From Daphnia carinata (lineage: Eukaryota > Arthropoda > Branchiopoda > Diplostraca > Daphniidae), in assembly GCF_022539665.2 (NCBI RefSeq), contig NC_081331.1, positions 7,161,534 through 7,225,533 on the forward strand: a DNA stretch of 64,000 nt, in the 5' to 3' direction. The notes beneath the pieces were generated by a model that was not told the origin of the DNA, made no database searches, and saw only the letters and a program-made list of their open reading frames with translations. Below are positions 39,114 through 53,000 of this stretch, one piece after another (within the stretch, counting starts at the first letter, position 1; each line of letters begins with the position of its first letter). Both the position numbers and the translations under genes were made by a program.

Positions 39114-41496
39114 TTAATGTTTCAAAGCATTATCTAAGACAAGTAAATCATTGAAATCTTCTTTAAGAATATTCATCAACTGAGCCATTCCTTCTTGCTG
39201 CGATTTCAATACCTGTACAGATGAGACATGGGGTCAGAGGATTTAAAGTTTGCACGTAATTTGTTTCATCTTACTTGTTTTAAATCATCCAAAACATTTG
39301 GTTCTATATTGTACCGTTCTGCCATTCTTTCTGCTGGCATAAAAGCAGATTGTCGCATCCTAATTTGTGATAGCAATTCATTTAGTCGACCCTGTTTTGT
39401 TAAAATATAGCTGATTAATCTATCTAAATCCTTTATTAAGAATAATAAGGTTTGTTTACTCTAAATTGCGTAGGGATACTGAGTTCGTTGTGCACAGACT
39501 CGAGTTGCACTCTTAATCGTTCTTCTTCTGGTTGCAGGGCGAAGCCCTCTTTTCGTGAGCACTCTTGTTTTATCAGAACTTTAAGGATTCGATGCTGCAA
39601 ATCTATGTATCGTCGTCGCTGTTCGCTTAGCGCTACTGATGTTTCGGATGCTCGCGATTGCAGGTTAGCTAATTCTTCTGCTAATTTGTCCAATGTTCCT
39701 TGGTGTCGGCGAGTTTCCTTTTCCTGTAATAAATATATTTGTTATTAAGCCCATCAAATGTGGTTTCAAAAACTTTTAAGAAAACCTGAAGATGAAGATG
39801 GCGAACAAGATCGCCAAATCCAATCAATGGTATAGGTATGAAATTATCACGATCAGGATTTTCCGACTGCGCTTGTTTCCAGATTCGAGCATCGATACCA
39901 GCCGGAGGAGATGCCAGATATTCCCGCAATTGTTCGGGCGTTGGTCGCACCCTTGGAACGCAGGAAACAACGCCGAGCGTGCTGAGTTGACCACGAGCTG
40001 TTTGCATCATTCCAGATGGCTGCTGGCTCCATAGGAATGAGGACAGCTCAATGGCAGGTACCTTGTGGATGGCACCGGTTGCTGATCGTTCTTGAACACA
40101 GATAAGGACTTCTGTTTTATTTATGTCCAACCCCGAAACACCCTCCACGGTCACGTTAAGGTTCGGCTTGTTTCCCAGTGCTGTAGTTATGACACTTACT
40201 AATTGGGCTTGATCTCGACTGGGAAAATTGGCACATTAGTTATACTTATAAATAGTATGACACACAATACATCCATACCGAATGTCTGCTTCAGGTTTGT
40301 TAAATAGCAATACAATTATTCCATCTTCATTCTTTCCTTGTGGTAGTTTGCTATAACCAATCGCTTTGAAACGACACAATGAATTTTCCGCAGTATATTG
40401 TACAGCACTGGCCGTGCCAGAGTAAAAACCTATATATAGATAAATACTGTAGACTGCAAGTTGAATTCGGCAATTTAAGTACGTGTAAAGGATACCTTTT
40501 CCGGTTCCCCATGCCGCTTGCAGAAGATTCCAACGGGCCAAGATTGCGTCTCGCTCATCACCATAAACGTTACAATAAAGTACAGAAGACAAAACAGATT
40601 CTACTTGTGTGCCGGCTTGCTGCGCGGGAGGGGTAGGCTGTGGTTGTGTTTGTTGACCAAACAGCCCGGTTGAAGGTGCTGTGCTTCCAAATGCAGGGGT
40701 CCCTAAAGAAAAGGATGTACCTGATGGTGCAGTCCCAGTACTTCCAAGGGATGCCCCGAATGATCCACCTCCTACCAAAAAAGGTCAAGATTACCTAACA
40801 GAAGATGTATTATGTAAATGGTTACCAGTTCCAGAAAAAAGTCCGGTAGACGTTGAAGCAGTAGATGTTCCCAGACCAAAGCCGAAGCCAGTATTACTAG
40901 TCTGTGGCTGCCCAAATCCGAATGTTGGAGCCCCAAGGTTGGTTTGAGTTCCTCCGAAACCGAAAGTGGGAGCAGCTGAACTTGTTTGTGTTCCACTAAA
41001 ACCAAATGAAGGAGCAGTGCTAGTCTGTGTAGCTCCAAATCCAAAGCCTGGGGTTGCTGAAGTAGCCTGTGTTGTACCAAATCCAAAGGTAGGTGCTGCT
41101 GCTGTGGTGTTTGTTTGTTGGGTGCCAAATCCTAGTGCAGGTGTAGCATTTACTTGTTGGGTTCCAAATGAAAAGGGTTGATTTGCTGTGTTGACCTGCT
41201 GTCCCCCAAATCCTCCAAATGAAGTGGTACCAGTTTGCCCAGTTCCTCCAAACAACCCTCCTGGAACGTAGATGTGACACACAAATTAACAAAAATAAGA
41301 AGAGAAGGACTAACTTGCGGCTGCATGCATGCTACAGTGTAAACACGTAATTCATGTTGTGAGAAACCGATCAAGTCCTTTTCCATTTATCTGGCTGTGG
41401 ATGTAGTTTGACAACATAAACACCATGTTACAATTTACCTGTAGTTGATGTAGAAGATTGGGCAGGTTGGAAAAGGGAACCACTAGAAAATGACAT
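39114..41496 (-). CDS. Nup54: Nucleoporin Nup54
   Basis: Central-channel FG nucleoporin that forms the Nup62-Nup58-Nup54 complex and helps build the permeability barrier. Eight exons on the - strand: 41439-41496, 40826-41260, 40496-40771, 40279-40429, 39786-40218, 39460-39723, about 39274-39392, 39114-39213. The N-terminal part is an FG domain (MSFSSGSLFQPAQ, then GGLFGGTGQTGTTSFGGFGG and many FGFG/GFGTQQ repeats). The alpha-beta domain follows (FKAIGYSKLPQGKNEDGIIV, ALGNKPNLNV, SSFLWSQQPSGMMQTARGQL). The C-terminal coiled-coil part has IPIPLIGFGDLVRHLHLQ, YIDLQHRILKVLIKQE, LRVQLESVHNELSIPTQF and the final VLKSQQEGMAQLMNILKED. These match the vertebrate Nup54 series in order. It is divergent from the ABC transporter gene. 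Confidence 0.93.
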
Positions 41497-42606
41497 CCTG
41501 GTAATATAAATTTCTTTTGTTTCAGATCGGCTTCGAGTTTTGTGTGAATGGTGTAATATAGACAAACACAGTTGAAGCAGCCGGTTGTTCGTTTTCCTAC
41601 TTCAAACTCGATGCTACAATATTATAGGCTACAGCACTACAACAGCTGGGACAACTGTTGGGAGTGGAAGGGTGCAGGAGTTTGCGGCTAAATAAAATGC
41701 GGGCGTTATCTGCGGAAATCCCAGCCTTTTACCACAATTTCGTTTTAATTTACTCTAACAACCCGCTTCTCCGAAAGCGAAAACGACCTAGGCGTGCCAG
41801 GTCAGTAAGGTTTGATTATAACTATTTAATTATAGCTACTAATTGATAACCGATAATACTGTGACAAAAATGGGGTGTGAGTATTACATCCTGCAACGCG
41901 AGTAACTACATTTCTTATTTTTTAAATATTTTTTTACTTAACATAGAACACAAGGAACATTACACAAACATTAGCTGCTTGAAGGCTAGTTCTGGCCAGT
42001 TTTGTTTCGAAATACTAACTATGTCGGTTATTAGTTTCGTGAGGCAATAATCTTCAGCTGGAAGTCATTACAGCCATTCTAGTCGTACTAGTGGTATGGG
42101 TGTGACCAAGAATCAACATTTTTCACGGGATCGTGTGATTTGGAGAATCAGATTTTTAGCTTGTTCCAGAAACGTGACAATAGTGGGATAAAGATGCTTG
42201 CTTGAATTACACAGCGAACAATAACTTTTGACTTGTACTATATACAGCACCAATAATACCGTGGAATCGTTTCACAACGAAGAAAAGAGGACTACGTTTA
42301 AAATATTAACAACCAAAATATAAAATGAATAAATGATATGAATGGAATAAAATAAATAAATAGAATTATTAAATAAATAAAAAATAAGATTATAAATTTT
42401 TTTTCTTCCTTTTTTTTTAAAGGCACTGGTATCAGAAACGTATTTACGAGAAATAGCTGGTTTACCTGTTGAACAGCATTGTAACGCCACATAATATGAA
42501 GCTCCGATACCGGTGACGTTCCAGTGGGCGACCTGCTCAAACTGTGCAAGTACATTGCAGTAGCAATCGAGCGGCAGCCTTAACGTTGTGCACGTCGTTT
42601 GTGATC
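41497..42606. promoter_or_regulatory. Divergent intergenic region Nup54 / ABC transporter
   Basis: 1.1 kb between opposite start codons, including a very AT-rich patch at 42,290-42,410 built on TTTAT/AATAA. It must hold both promoters and may hold a short 5' exon of the transporter, because the transporter protein as seen begins closer to its first membrane helix than is usual for the family. No such exon could be identified. Confidence 0.45.
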
Positions 42607-45600
42607 ATGGGTGTAACAGAGAAAAAAACACTGTCAATGGAAGGTCGAGCTGTTTCCTATATTCTTCTTTTTAGATTTGCATCAACGTCCGATGTGTGGT
42701 TAACGATTGTATCCATAGTGTCGGCCGTTTCTGCTGGTATTTCACTTCCTGTCTTGATAATTCTTTTTGGCAAACTTACGGATAGTTTTGCCCGTGAAGA
42801 AAGCTCAGGTTGTTCAAATGGCGATAACAGTACCGGACGCGACACGACTCGTATTAATAATGGAACTCAACTTGAGTAAGAAATCGTTTTTGCAACCAGT
42901 AATTAAGAACTACGTACCAACTGATAAAAGTCTAAACGTATATTTAAACTGCTTTTACACTAGCATTCTAACTTTTAAGCTAACTGCCTATATTCCATAC
43001 CTAATCAATGTTTTGTAGCCTAATGCAGATGTTGTTTTTTTTTCTCTTAATTTATCCTTTAATTGTCTCTTGCTGAATTGTTTTCACAGGCGACGATCTA
43101 TTCACGGAGCATTTTTTTTTCTTATTTTATGTTTTTGTTGCCAGCAGGCTCGTTCCCGAAAGCCCGATGAAACGTAATCTCCTTATGGAAGATGTAATTA
43201 CATATTGCATCGAAAGTGCCACTGTGGGACTTGCCTCACTCGTTCTACATGCCGTCTTCGTGGCGTGCCTTAACGTGGCAGCTTATAATCAGGTCTAGTA
43301 TCAATTTCCATTCAAAGTTTAAACATGTTGCTTTTATCTCACTAGCAGTAAATACTGTTGTTGTTCTCTAACTCGGTAAACGTAGTAGTCAGCAGATACG
43401 GTAGAAATCGGACAAAAATAATGCGAATGCATGGTGCAGTTGATAACAGTGCTAGGTTAAAACACAACCGTCAGCCGTAGGCACGTCGTAACAGTCATAA
43501 TCCAATATTTCGCCACTTACCACTGGCTAATTGTTTCAACTAAGTAAATGAAGCTTTTCAAAGAAAACGTGGATTCAAGGAAAAGATATTGGGGGTTTAA
43601 ATGATACTTGTATCGTATAACGTACATAAAAGTCTTTTATCAACAGGGACGCAGAATGAGAAGTTTACTGTTTGAGGCCGTTCTGTTTCAAGAGATAGCT
43701 TGGCACGACACTCGGCATCCGCAGGATTTTGTCTCACAGTCAACAGAGTAAGCTTGGCAGTTTGTATAACAATAACAGCTTTAACAGTGCCCAGCAAATA
43801 TTTAATGCCTCTACCGCATCTGCTTGGGCACTTCTCTTCACGCTTTTTTTCAAAATTTACATGTTTTTTAAACGTTTCTTTGTTTGTAGTAATGTCCGAA
43901 AAATCGAAGAGAGTATAGGCGAAAAATTAGGATTAATTATATACTACGCATCAGCTTTTGCTGCCTGTACTATTACTGCATTGTACCATGGATGGAAACT
44001 AACCATGGTTTGATTTGTTAATGTCATTTTTACATTTTATATATTATTTTGAAAGACATACCTCATTCCTATGCCTTAGGTTATCTTATCACCTCTTCCT
44101 CTGCTGGTTGCTACAACTTTTTCCTCTCAAAGCAACAAACAAAGTTTAGGCTGCAGGAACTTGATGCCAGTTCGAGAGCTATCGCAAATGCTGAAGAAGT
44201 TTTTGAGGGCCTTCGAACAGTTGTGGCATTTGGAGGGCAACAGAAAGAGCTGCAGCGCTTCCAGCAAGAAATGCAACCCATTGAATTTGCTACCTTCAGG
44301 CGCAGCCTCTTAAGCGGCCTGGAAGCTGGATTGTGGTGGCTCCTAACATTCGTATCTTACGCCTTGGCATTTTGGTACGGAGTGGGCATGGTCTTGTCCT
44401 CTTCGTCCTCCTCCTCCGACAACATACCGATTCAGGGAAAACAAAAATATTCAGTGGCAACTTTCAACATAGTTTTTTTTAACGTTCTTTATGGGGGGAC
44501 TAAAATTAGCCAAATTCTTAGTCTGATCGAAATATTTTCTACTGGAAAAGTGGCAGCTAATTCGGTGTTCAAAACAATCGACACCTTAAGAATCACACAA
44601 CTTCTTCAAAGGAGGAAGAACCACAATTCATTTGAAAAAATTGAAGGATTGATGGAGTTTGATGGAGTCCAATTCAGCTACCCCTCAAGACCGAATGTGC
44701 CTGTTTTGAAAGGCATCTCTTTCAGCATTCCACCTGGAAAAACAGTAGCTTTAGTTGGACCATCTGGATGTGGCAAAACAACATTGATACAACTCATTCA
44801 AAGACTGTACGACCCGATCTACGGTGTGATTCGTCTGGACGGTATATCGCTAAATCAATACGATCCGATTTGGTTGCGACGTCATATAGGCATCGTTGGT
44901 CAAGAGCCTGTTCTCTTTGCAGCCACCATTAGAGAAAACATTCTATTAGGGGGTTGTTTTAATGGAACTGAACACCGAGAACTATTGCTGGTAGAGATGC
45001 AACATGCCGCAAGACAGGCTCTTGTTCATGATTTTATCCAGTCGCTTCCCCTAGGATACGAAACAGTAATTGGTGACGGTGGCACTCAGCTAAGTGGCGG
45101 CCAGAAACAATGTGAAATGACGATTCATTTTAAAATTCAGGAAAAATATTCTAATGGATAATTTGATTTTCAATATTTAGGTATTGCCATAGCTCGAGCT
45201 CTAATGAGAGATCCAAAAATTCTCCTTTTAGATGAGCCAACATCAGCTTTGGATAAATTGAGTGAAGTTGCAGTACAGAAAGCTTTGGATAGCGTTTGTA
45301 GAGGAAGAACTTGCTTTATTATTGCGCATCGGATGGCAACCATTCGGAAAGCCGACTTAATCCTCGTTCTACATGGCGGACTCATTGCCGTATATCACTT
45401 TCAGTTCTAAAATTACTATTATGCCAGTAATTAGCTTTAGTACTTAACTATAAAATTATATTTCAATTAGGAATGCGGATCTCACGAAGTCTTAATGGCT
45501 AAAGGAGGATTGTATTCTAGCCTTGTTACTAAATCAAATTCAGTTGATGGTCAAACGTGTTCACGAATTGCTGAACCATGTCCTGAAATCATACCAATCC

Positions 45601-47644
45601 AATCAAACCATTCGGCTCTTTTCGCTTCGGAAAATGGACTTCCAAATTTGACGAACTTGAATGGCGTAAAAGCTCAGTATAGAAGGACTATACCTCAGCG
45701 TATGCTTCATGGAGAAATAAATTCACGGAAGAAGCCTTATACTTCGTTAACAAAAATCGTAGGATCTAATCGGCAGTTGTTACCATACGTTGCCTTTGGT
45801 GTTTTGGGATCGATCACCACGGGACTTTGCCAACCAATCTTTTGCATTGTTTTTGGAGAAACACTCAACCTTTTGAGCATTGGAATACGCGCACAAACAG
45901 AGATTGAAGAAATTACAGCCAACTTTCTATGTGTCTTCTTGGTTCTAGCCGTTGTTGCGGGCACCGCTGGATTTGTCCAAACATTCACTTTCTCATTGAC
46001 TGGTAGTCGATTGTTGTTACAACTCCGAATGTTGAGCTATCAGTCAATATTAAATCAAGAAATAAGTTGGTTTGATCGACCAGAAAATAACGTAGGTGCT
46101 CTCTGCACGCGTTTGATGAGCGATCCATCTAACATTCAAGCAGTGGTTGGTTTGCGAACAGGTGCAGTCATCCAAGGTCTATCAGCGTTGATCTTCTCGC
46201 TAGCTTTAGCTTTCTACTACCAGTGGAAACTAGCGTTAGTTGGGTCCATATTCATCCCTGTGTTGTTAATAATCTTTGTGATAGATTCGAAACTAGGAGT
46301 GACGCAAAACTCGGTAGAAGAAAACAAAATTATCGAAGATTCGAACCGTATAGCTACGGAAACCATCTCCAACATTCGTACAGTGGTGGGCCTTAACAAA
46401 CAAGAACATTTTCATACAAGCTACACAGAAATATTAAATATGGGACAACAGACTCTTAGAAGAAGAGCAGCAGTTCGTGGCTTGGTATGCTCGTTGGCCT
46501 CAAATCTCGATACGCTTGTTTCTATCTTTTTTATGTTTTATGGGGGTTACCTGGTTCAAAACGAAGCCACACCCGTTAAAAATGTGTTCGCTGTCTCTGA
46601 GTCTCTCGTTTATGGCATGGAAAACGTTGGAAAAGATTTGTCGCTCATGCCGAATTTTAAAAAAGCGTGTGATTCGGCCGGCCGTTTTTGCAGTTTATTG
46701 GATACTGACGTTGATTCTAGCAACGCTTCTCCTACACACAAATCAACTGGTGATGTCCCTGCGGATTTATTGGAGCAAATTAAATTCGAGAATATACGAT
46801 TCAGTTATCCTATTCGGGCTGATGTACCAGTTCTAGATGAATTCAGTGTCGTTATTCAGCCGGGGCAAACGGTGGCACTAGTCGGACCCAACGGTTCGGG
46901 AAAATCCACGTGTCTTCAACTACTTCAACGCTTTTATGACCCCAGTCGAGGAAGTATTCATTTCAATCGATGTCCTTTGGCAGATTTCTCAAAAAAATCG
47001 TAACAGCATTTCTGTTTTATCACACTGTATGGGCATATATCTTTATGAATAATCATGTTATTGAATGACGACAGTTTACGGTTCCGGCTTGGCCTGGTCT
47101 GCCAGGAACCAGTTCTCTTCAACCGGACCATTGGCGAGAACATTGCGTACGGGGACAATACTCGCCAGGCACTCGCTGAGGAACTTATGGAATCTGCTCG
47201 TCAAGCCAACATACACCATTGGATTGAGTCGCTACCCAACGGTTATGAGACAATCGTGGGGCATCGTGGAGCTCAGTTAAGCGGCGGTCAGAAACAGCGT
47301 GTGGCCATAGCTAGAGCCCTTCTTAGACGACCTCAAATCCTAGTAAATACAACTAGGAATTATATTCATTCCAATAGTTAAACGTTAGAATTTAAATTAA
47401 GATTTTAGACGAAGCGACGTCTGCTCTGGATCCAGAATCTGAACTTTTGGTACAGCAAGCGCTCAATCAAGCTCAGGTTGGCCGTACTTGCATTGTTATT
47501 TCCCACAGCTTGCAGTCAATCAGTAGCGCGGATCTCATACTTGTATTGAACCGGGGAAAAATTCAAGAACAAGGTAATCATCAGCAATTAATGGAACTTG
47601 GAGGCTTATATCATCAACTGTTCACATCAGAAAAAATTGGCTGA
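42607..47644 (+). CDS. Full ABCB transporter, P-glycoprotein/Mdr type, with a frame break in exon 5
   Basis: ATP-driven exporter of the ABCB1/Mdr49 type with two membrane domains and two ATPase domains, about 1,300 residues. Exons: 42607-42875, 43148-43292, 43647-43747, 43890-44007, 44080-45111, 45181-45389, 45471-46999, 47075-47342, 47402-47644. NBD1 has GPSGCGKTT (Walker A), [16 protein letters not shown] (Q-loop), [20 protein letters not shown] and IIAHRM. NBD2 has [49 protein letters not shown] and ISHS. All exon phases agree except exon 5: its length is a multiple of three, but its flanking phases require one extra base. The reading frame changes between about 44,125 and 44,150. The gene may be a recent pseudogene, may use an alternative acceptor, or the sequence may carry an error. 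The start at 42,607 is the first ATG. Confidence 0.88.
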
Positions 47645-47763
47645 CAAGTATAGCGTAAAGAACGGAATGTCTAACCCGCCAGCAGTGGATACTAAACTGT
47701 ACCAGAGAATTTCTTATCGATGACTTTGATTTCGTACAATTTGTTTAGCAAATTTCAAAAGCA

Positions 47764-47769
47764 AATAAA
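47764..47769 (+). promoter_or_regulatory. Polyadenylation signal AATAAA of ABC transporter gene
   Basis: A canonical AATAAA 120 bp after the transporter stop codon. Confidence 0.55.
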
Positions 47770-48781
47770 CCAAAACTTTCGCTGACAGTGCTGCCGCGGC
47801 AAATTCACCTTTATTTAAGTATTTATTTTCGTCCCAAATTTGTCCACCTATAAGGGTGTTCTCAACTGGTAAATATTGCGTAACTGGGCATTAAAAAAAT
47901 AAAGGCCAGACTGATACTCTGCTGAACAATTTCACAAAACAAGGAAAAATGAAACCCAGAGGCAACCAAAGCTATTATGATAAAAAACATCTTCTTCACA
48001 TCATAAGAATAAATGTCAATCAAAGTAAATCGAACCGGGATTCCCTTTTTCTTACCCGGCATTGCTTGCTGTATACAACTAAGGAACCCATTTGGTTTAT
48101 TATTATTATTATTTATGTTTATTTGCACACAGGTTTTCCATTGGTTGGAAGACTTTTTCCTTTTTGTTTTATACAACAAAGCCTTCGCTTTCTATTGAGT
48201 TTGCTGCAGGATTTTATGAAAACTTTACTCGCATAAGCTCGAGATACATTCTTGAAGGAAGGGGAATGGATCGGAGCAGGCCATGCATAGTACAGGTCTA
48301 GAAATTTCATACGAGCGAATCAGGCTAAAAAAATGCAAGTAACTCTAAATTCTCAGCCTAATAAGGAGGTTCACACAAGAAAAGCTAAGCATTTCGTTTT
48401 GTTCTTTTCCAATACATCTTTTTAGGTGCTTATATTATCATTACATGACTGTTCCAACTCAAACAAAAATACGTTTCTAAAAGGAATTTCGTACAAATTT
48501 GCAGTTTTGTGATTTACGTCAGATTCAGTGCCCAGAGCGGTGTGTTCATTTCCAATTCACAACTAACTGTTTCAGCCATCGGAGAATCTGAATCATGTTT
48601 ATAACTTGTAAACCATGTAAATCATAACCATAAGCAAATCACCATCAATAAATTTATTGAAATTTATAGCTGAATGATAAAGCCATTGGCTTGGCTGCCT
48701 TATTAAAAAACGAACATGGAAGAAAGGATATTGTAAATAACGATACCATTCAGTAAAACTGAAGGAAATTTATTAGGTGGA
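47770..48781. other. Convergent intergenic region ABC transporter / CD2BP2
   Basis: About 1 kb of AT-rich sequence with no supported gene. A reverse-strand AATAAA near 48,653-48,658 may end the CD2BP2 transcript. Open frames here are short and without motifs. Confidence 0.5.
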
Positions 48782-49978
48782 TCAGAGATACAGATCAAAG
48801 TCGATTCGTCTCGAGGTATAGAAATCTCCTTGTTGACCAACACGGCGCACCCACACGCCCGATTCAAAGTAGCCTTGGTTTACCTGAAAATCGTATTAAA
48901 TTAGGTTTAGCAGTCTCACTAGGTTCACAGTCAGTAAAATTATTAAAAAGACCAACCCAATCAAGCATCTCGGCTGTACTATGCGGTCCATGTACTTCGG
49001 AGTCATCCTCTTGTTTCCACTTAAATTCCCATTGTACAGTTTCTGAGGTTTTTACTTCGTTGGTTGTAGCTTGGCTTTCGCCTTCCTCGAATCGAACCTT
49101 CTTAGTTACAGGTTCATTCTCAGCTGACTCTGACTTCTGTTTGTCAGAACCATCACTTGCTTTATTCTTCTCGTCAAACATGTCCCCAAACATATCGAGA
49201 TCGTTGATCGGTTTCGATGCAACCTCTTCTATTTTTTTTACTTTGTAACATATTCCTTCAAATGTTTCTTGATAAATATCCATGTTCCCCATTTCAGAAA
49301 GGATCTTATTAGCAAGCTCAGTTAATTTAGCTATAGATTCCTTATTTAATGTGCTTTCTTTGTTGCCTTCTTCATCTGGTTGTTTTTTCTTCTTTTTCCA
49401 TCTTTCAGATGCTGTTTGTACTTTACCACCTCCTAATCGTTTCAGGGCTTTAAGGACTGTTTCTCCAGGTAAAAGAATGGTAAGCATTTCTTTGTATGCA
49501 GGGATGGGGTCAAATTTCTTCAAGTAGTCAGTTGCATCCATGCTCTCTTCATCTGATGGGATTTTGTTGGAAGCTGATTGAGAATTCACTTTTACCCAAT
49601 CAATATTGTCTAACCAATGGTCTTTCACTTCATCTTTCTCTCGCTTGCCAAATATATAAGTGCCCTCTTTGTCAATATCTCCTTCTTCCATTTCTTCCTT
49701 CATGTTAAATGGTGTAATCTGGATTTCTCCATCAAATTCTTGAGTAGGATCTTCTTGTCCTGATGAAATGGTTGGAATTATAATGTTTTTGTAGTAGATA
49801 TAATATACAATAAAGCAAAATTACCTTCTATGTCATCCTCCTTCATCATCTCGTATTTGTCAACGTTTTCGGCATCATTTTCGTCACCACTTTCATCGCC
49901 GTCAGAAAAATCACCTTGATCAACATTCCCCGTTTCTAGGGAATCTTCTTCTAACTCTCCGTGTTTTCTTTTCGGCAT
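48782..49978 (-). CDS. CD2BP2: CD2BP2 / U5-52K, GYF-domain spliceosomal protein
   Basis: Component of the U5 snRNP (U5-52K, Lin1/Snu40 relative) that binds proline-rich ligands and dissociates before the tri-snRNP forms; nuclear. Exons 49825-49978, 48957-49759 and 48782-48883 join in frame to 352 residues, against about 341 in human. The acidic N-terminus (MPKRKHGELEEDSLE...DGDESGDEN) is followed by DPTQEFDGEIQITPFNMKEEM, the conserved stretch EGTYIFGKREKDEVKDHWLD, DYLKKFDPIPAYKEMLTILLPGETVLKALKRLGG and a Lys-rich spacer. The C-terminal GYF domain runs WEFKWKQEDDSEVHGPHSTAEMLDW then VNQGYFESGVWVRRVG. The GYF core lies across the last intron. The start codon is the first ATG in the exon, and the order of motifs is diagnostic. 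Confidence 0.93.
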
Positions 49979-51411
49979 TTTGCTCAATAAAACACCTTGT
50001 GTCTGAAGAAATATAACTTGGGCAACGCTTTTTCACCTAAGAGTTTTTTTTACAGATAGTTCAAATTATTCTTCAAAACCCAGTATAATTGTTTATGATA
50101 TCTAGCAGACGATCATGCAAGGGCGCATGATCGTCGACTAATGTGCTTGTTGCTACAAAATGCTTGCTGGTTGTAGACTTTGTAGTTATCCTTGGCCGTG
50201 CTGACTCCTGGTTGTATATTTACAGGGCGGCAAACTACCGACATATGCGTGTTTTCGTTTGGACTTTGTTCATTTGTCACACTAGTATTCTCGAATAATT
50301 TACTTATATAACGAATAAATCAAAATTGTCGAGCACTCTAAAATCATTTTATCTTTAAGACGACAAACGGGCTTTGTCTGTTTTCCTCCAAGAAGCAATT
50401 TTGCTTTCAATTTTGAATTCATTTGTTAATTCTTGCGTCCTTTCAAAGACAAAAAGAAAACGCAAATTGATAACAGAATACCAACGAAGAAATGCACGCT
50501 CGTATGAAAACACACAGATTTGGTTTTCCTAAATAGTCTCACCATGAGCAGAAAACGACCGAGTCAAGTCGTGTAATCGCAGATCAACGCGCAATTGGTC
50601 GTCGATTACATCTTGTGTTCTAGGCACGTTCAGAAAAGAAAACCTTTTGCCGAATTATTAATTCAGTTACAGTCATTACAACAGCTACGTGCAAGCCTAA
50701 AATGTATTATAACTTTTCATTCACCAAGCTACCCCAAAGTTTTTCGAACCATTTCAAGGAAATGAGACGATCAAACGAACACAAAATAGGAAAAAAAAAT
50801 CATACCAACGAAGCTCATACCAAGACCTTTCGTTCCTTTTCTTAAATGATTGCCTTATTTAACAAGTAATTTGATTGAAAAGGTTGCCTCGGATGACATA
50901 ATGATACAATATTGGATTTCAGGAGAAAAGGGAACTTAAGATTTAGTTGCTACTGTTTGCACATATCGGCTGTGAAATGGTAAATACGATATCAAAAATT
51001 AAGAACTACCGAGGTGCAATACATAAAACGCTAGGAAAAAAAAGCAATGTCGGGTTATCCACGCGCGAAAAACAGATTAAAGAAGAAAACGTATGTATTC
51101 ATATATTTATAGGGAGGGGTATCAGCAGTAATCAACGTTCCGCTGTCGGAGGAAATTTTCTCACCTAAGTATTATCATCGGCTAAACATTCCAAGCGGAA
51201 TGGTAAATCAATTATAGGTAGATGAGAACTATATGCTACATTAACGACCTGTAGTACCAAAGTTGTCTTTAGCCATAGAACGTTTGGTCATTAAAAAATA
51301 AACCGCTCTAATCTTGGACATTCCCTTTAAGAAAAAAAAAATTCCAGCAGTGCCGATTCAAAACGGGGATTAGGAGAAAAATACGAAAAACTTTCGAAAC
51401 AAATACGCCAA
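49979..51411. other. Intergenic region CD2BP2 / Rab7
   Basis: 1.4 kb between two - strand genes. It should hold the CD2BP2 promoter and the Rab7 3' UTR. A short inverted repeat (ACGATCATGC, then GCATGATCGT) lies near 50,110-50,133. No exon or RNA gene was recognised. Confidence 0.5.

Positions 51412-53000
<1,589 letters not shown>

Noticed and set aside
40681-41181. Proline/valine-rich antisense frames over Nup54
   Set aside because: Reverse complements of the FG repeats; the - strand gives a complete Nup54.
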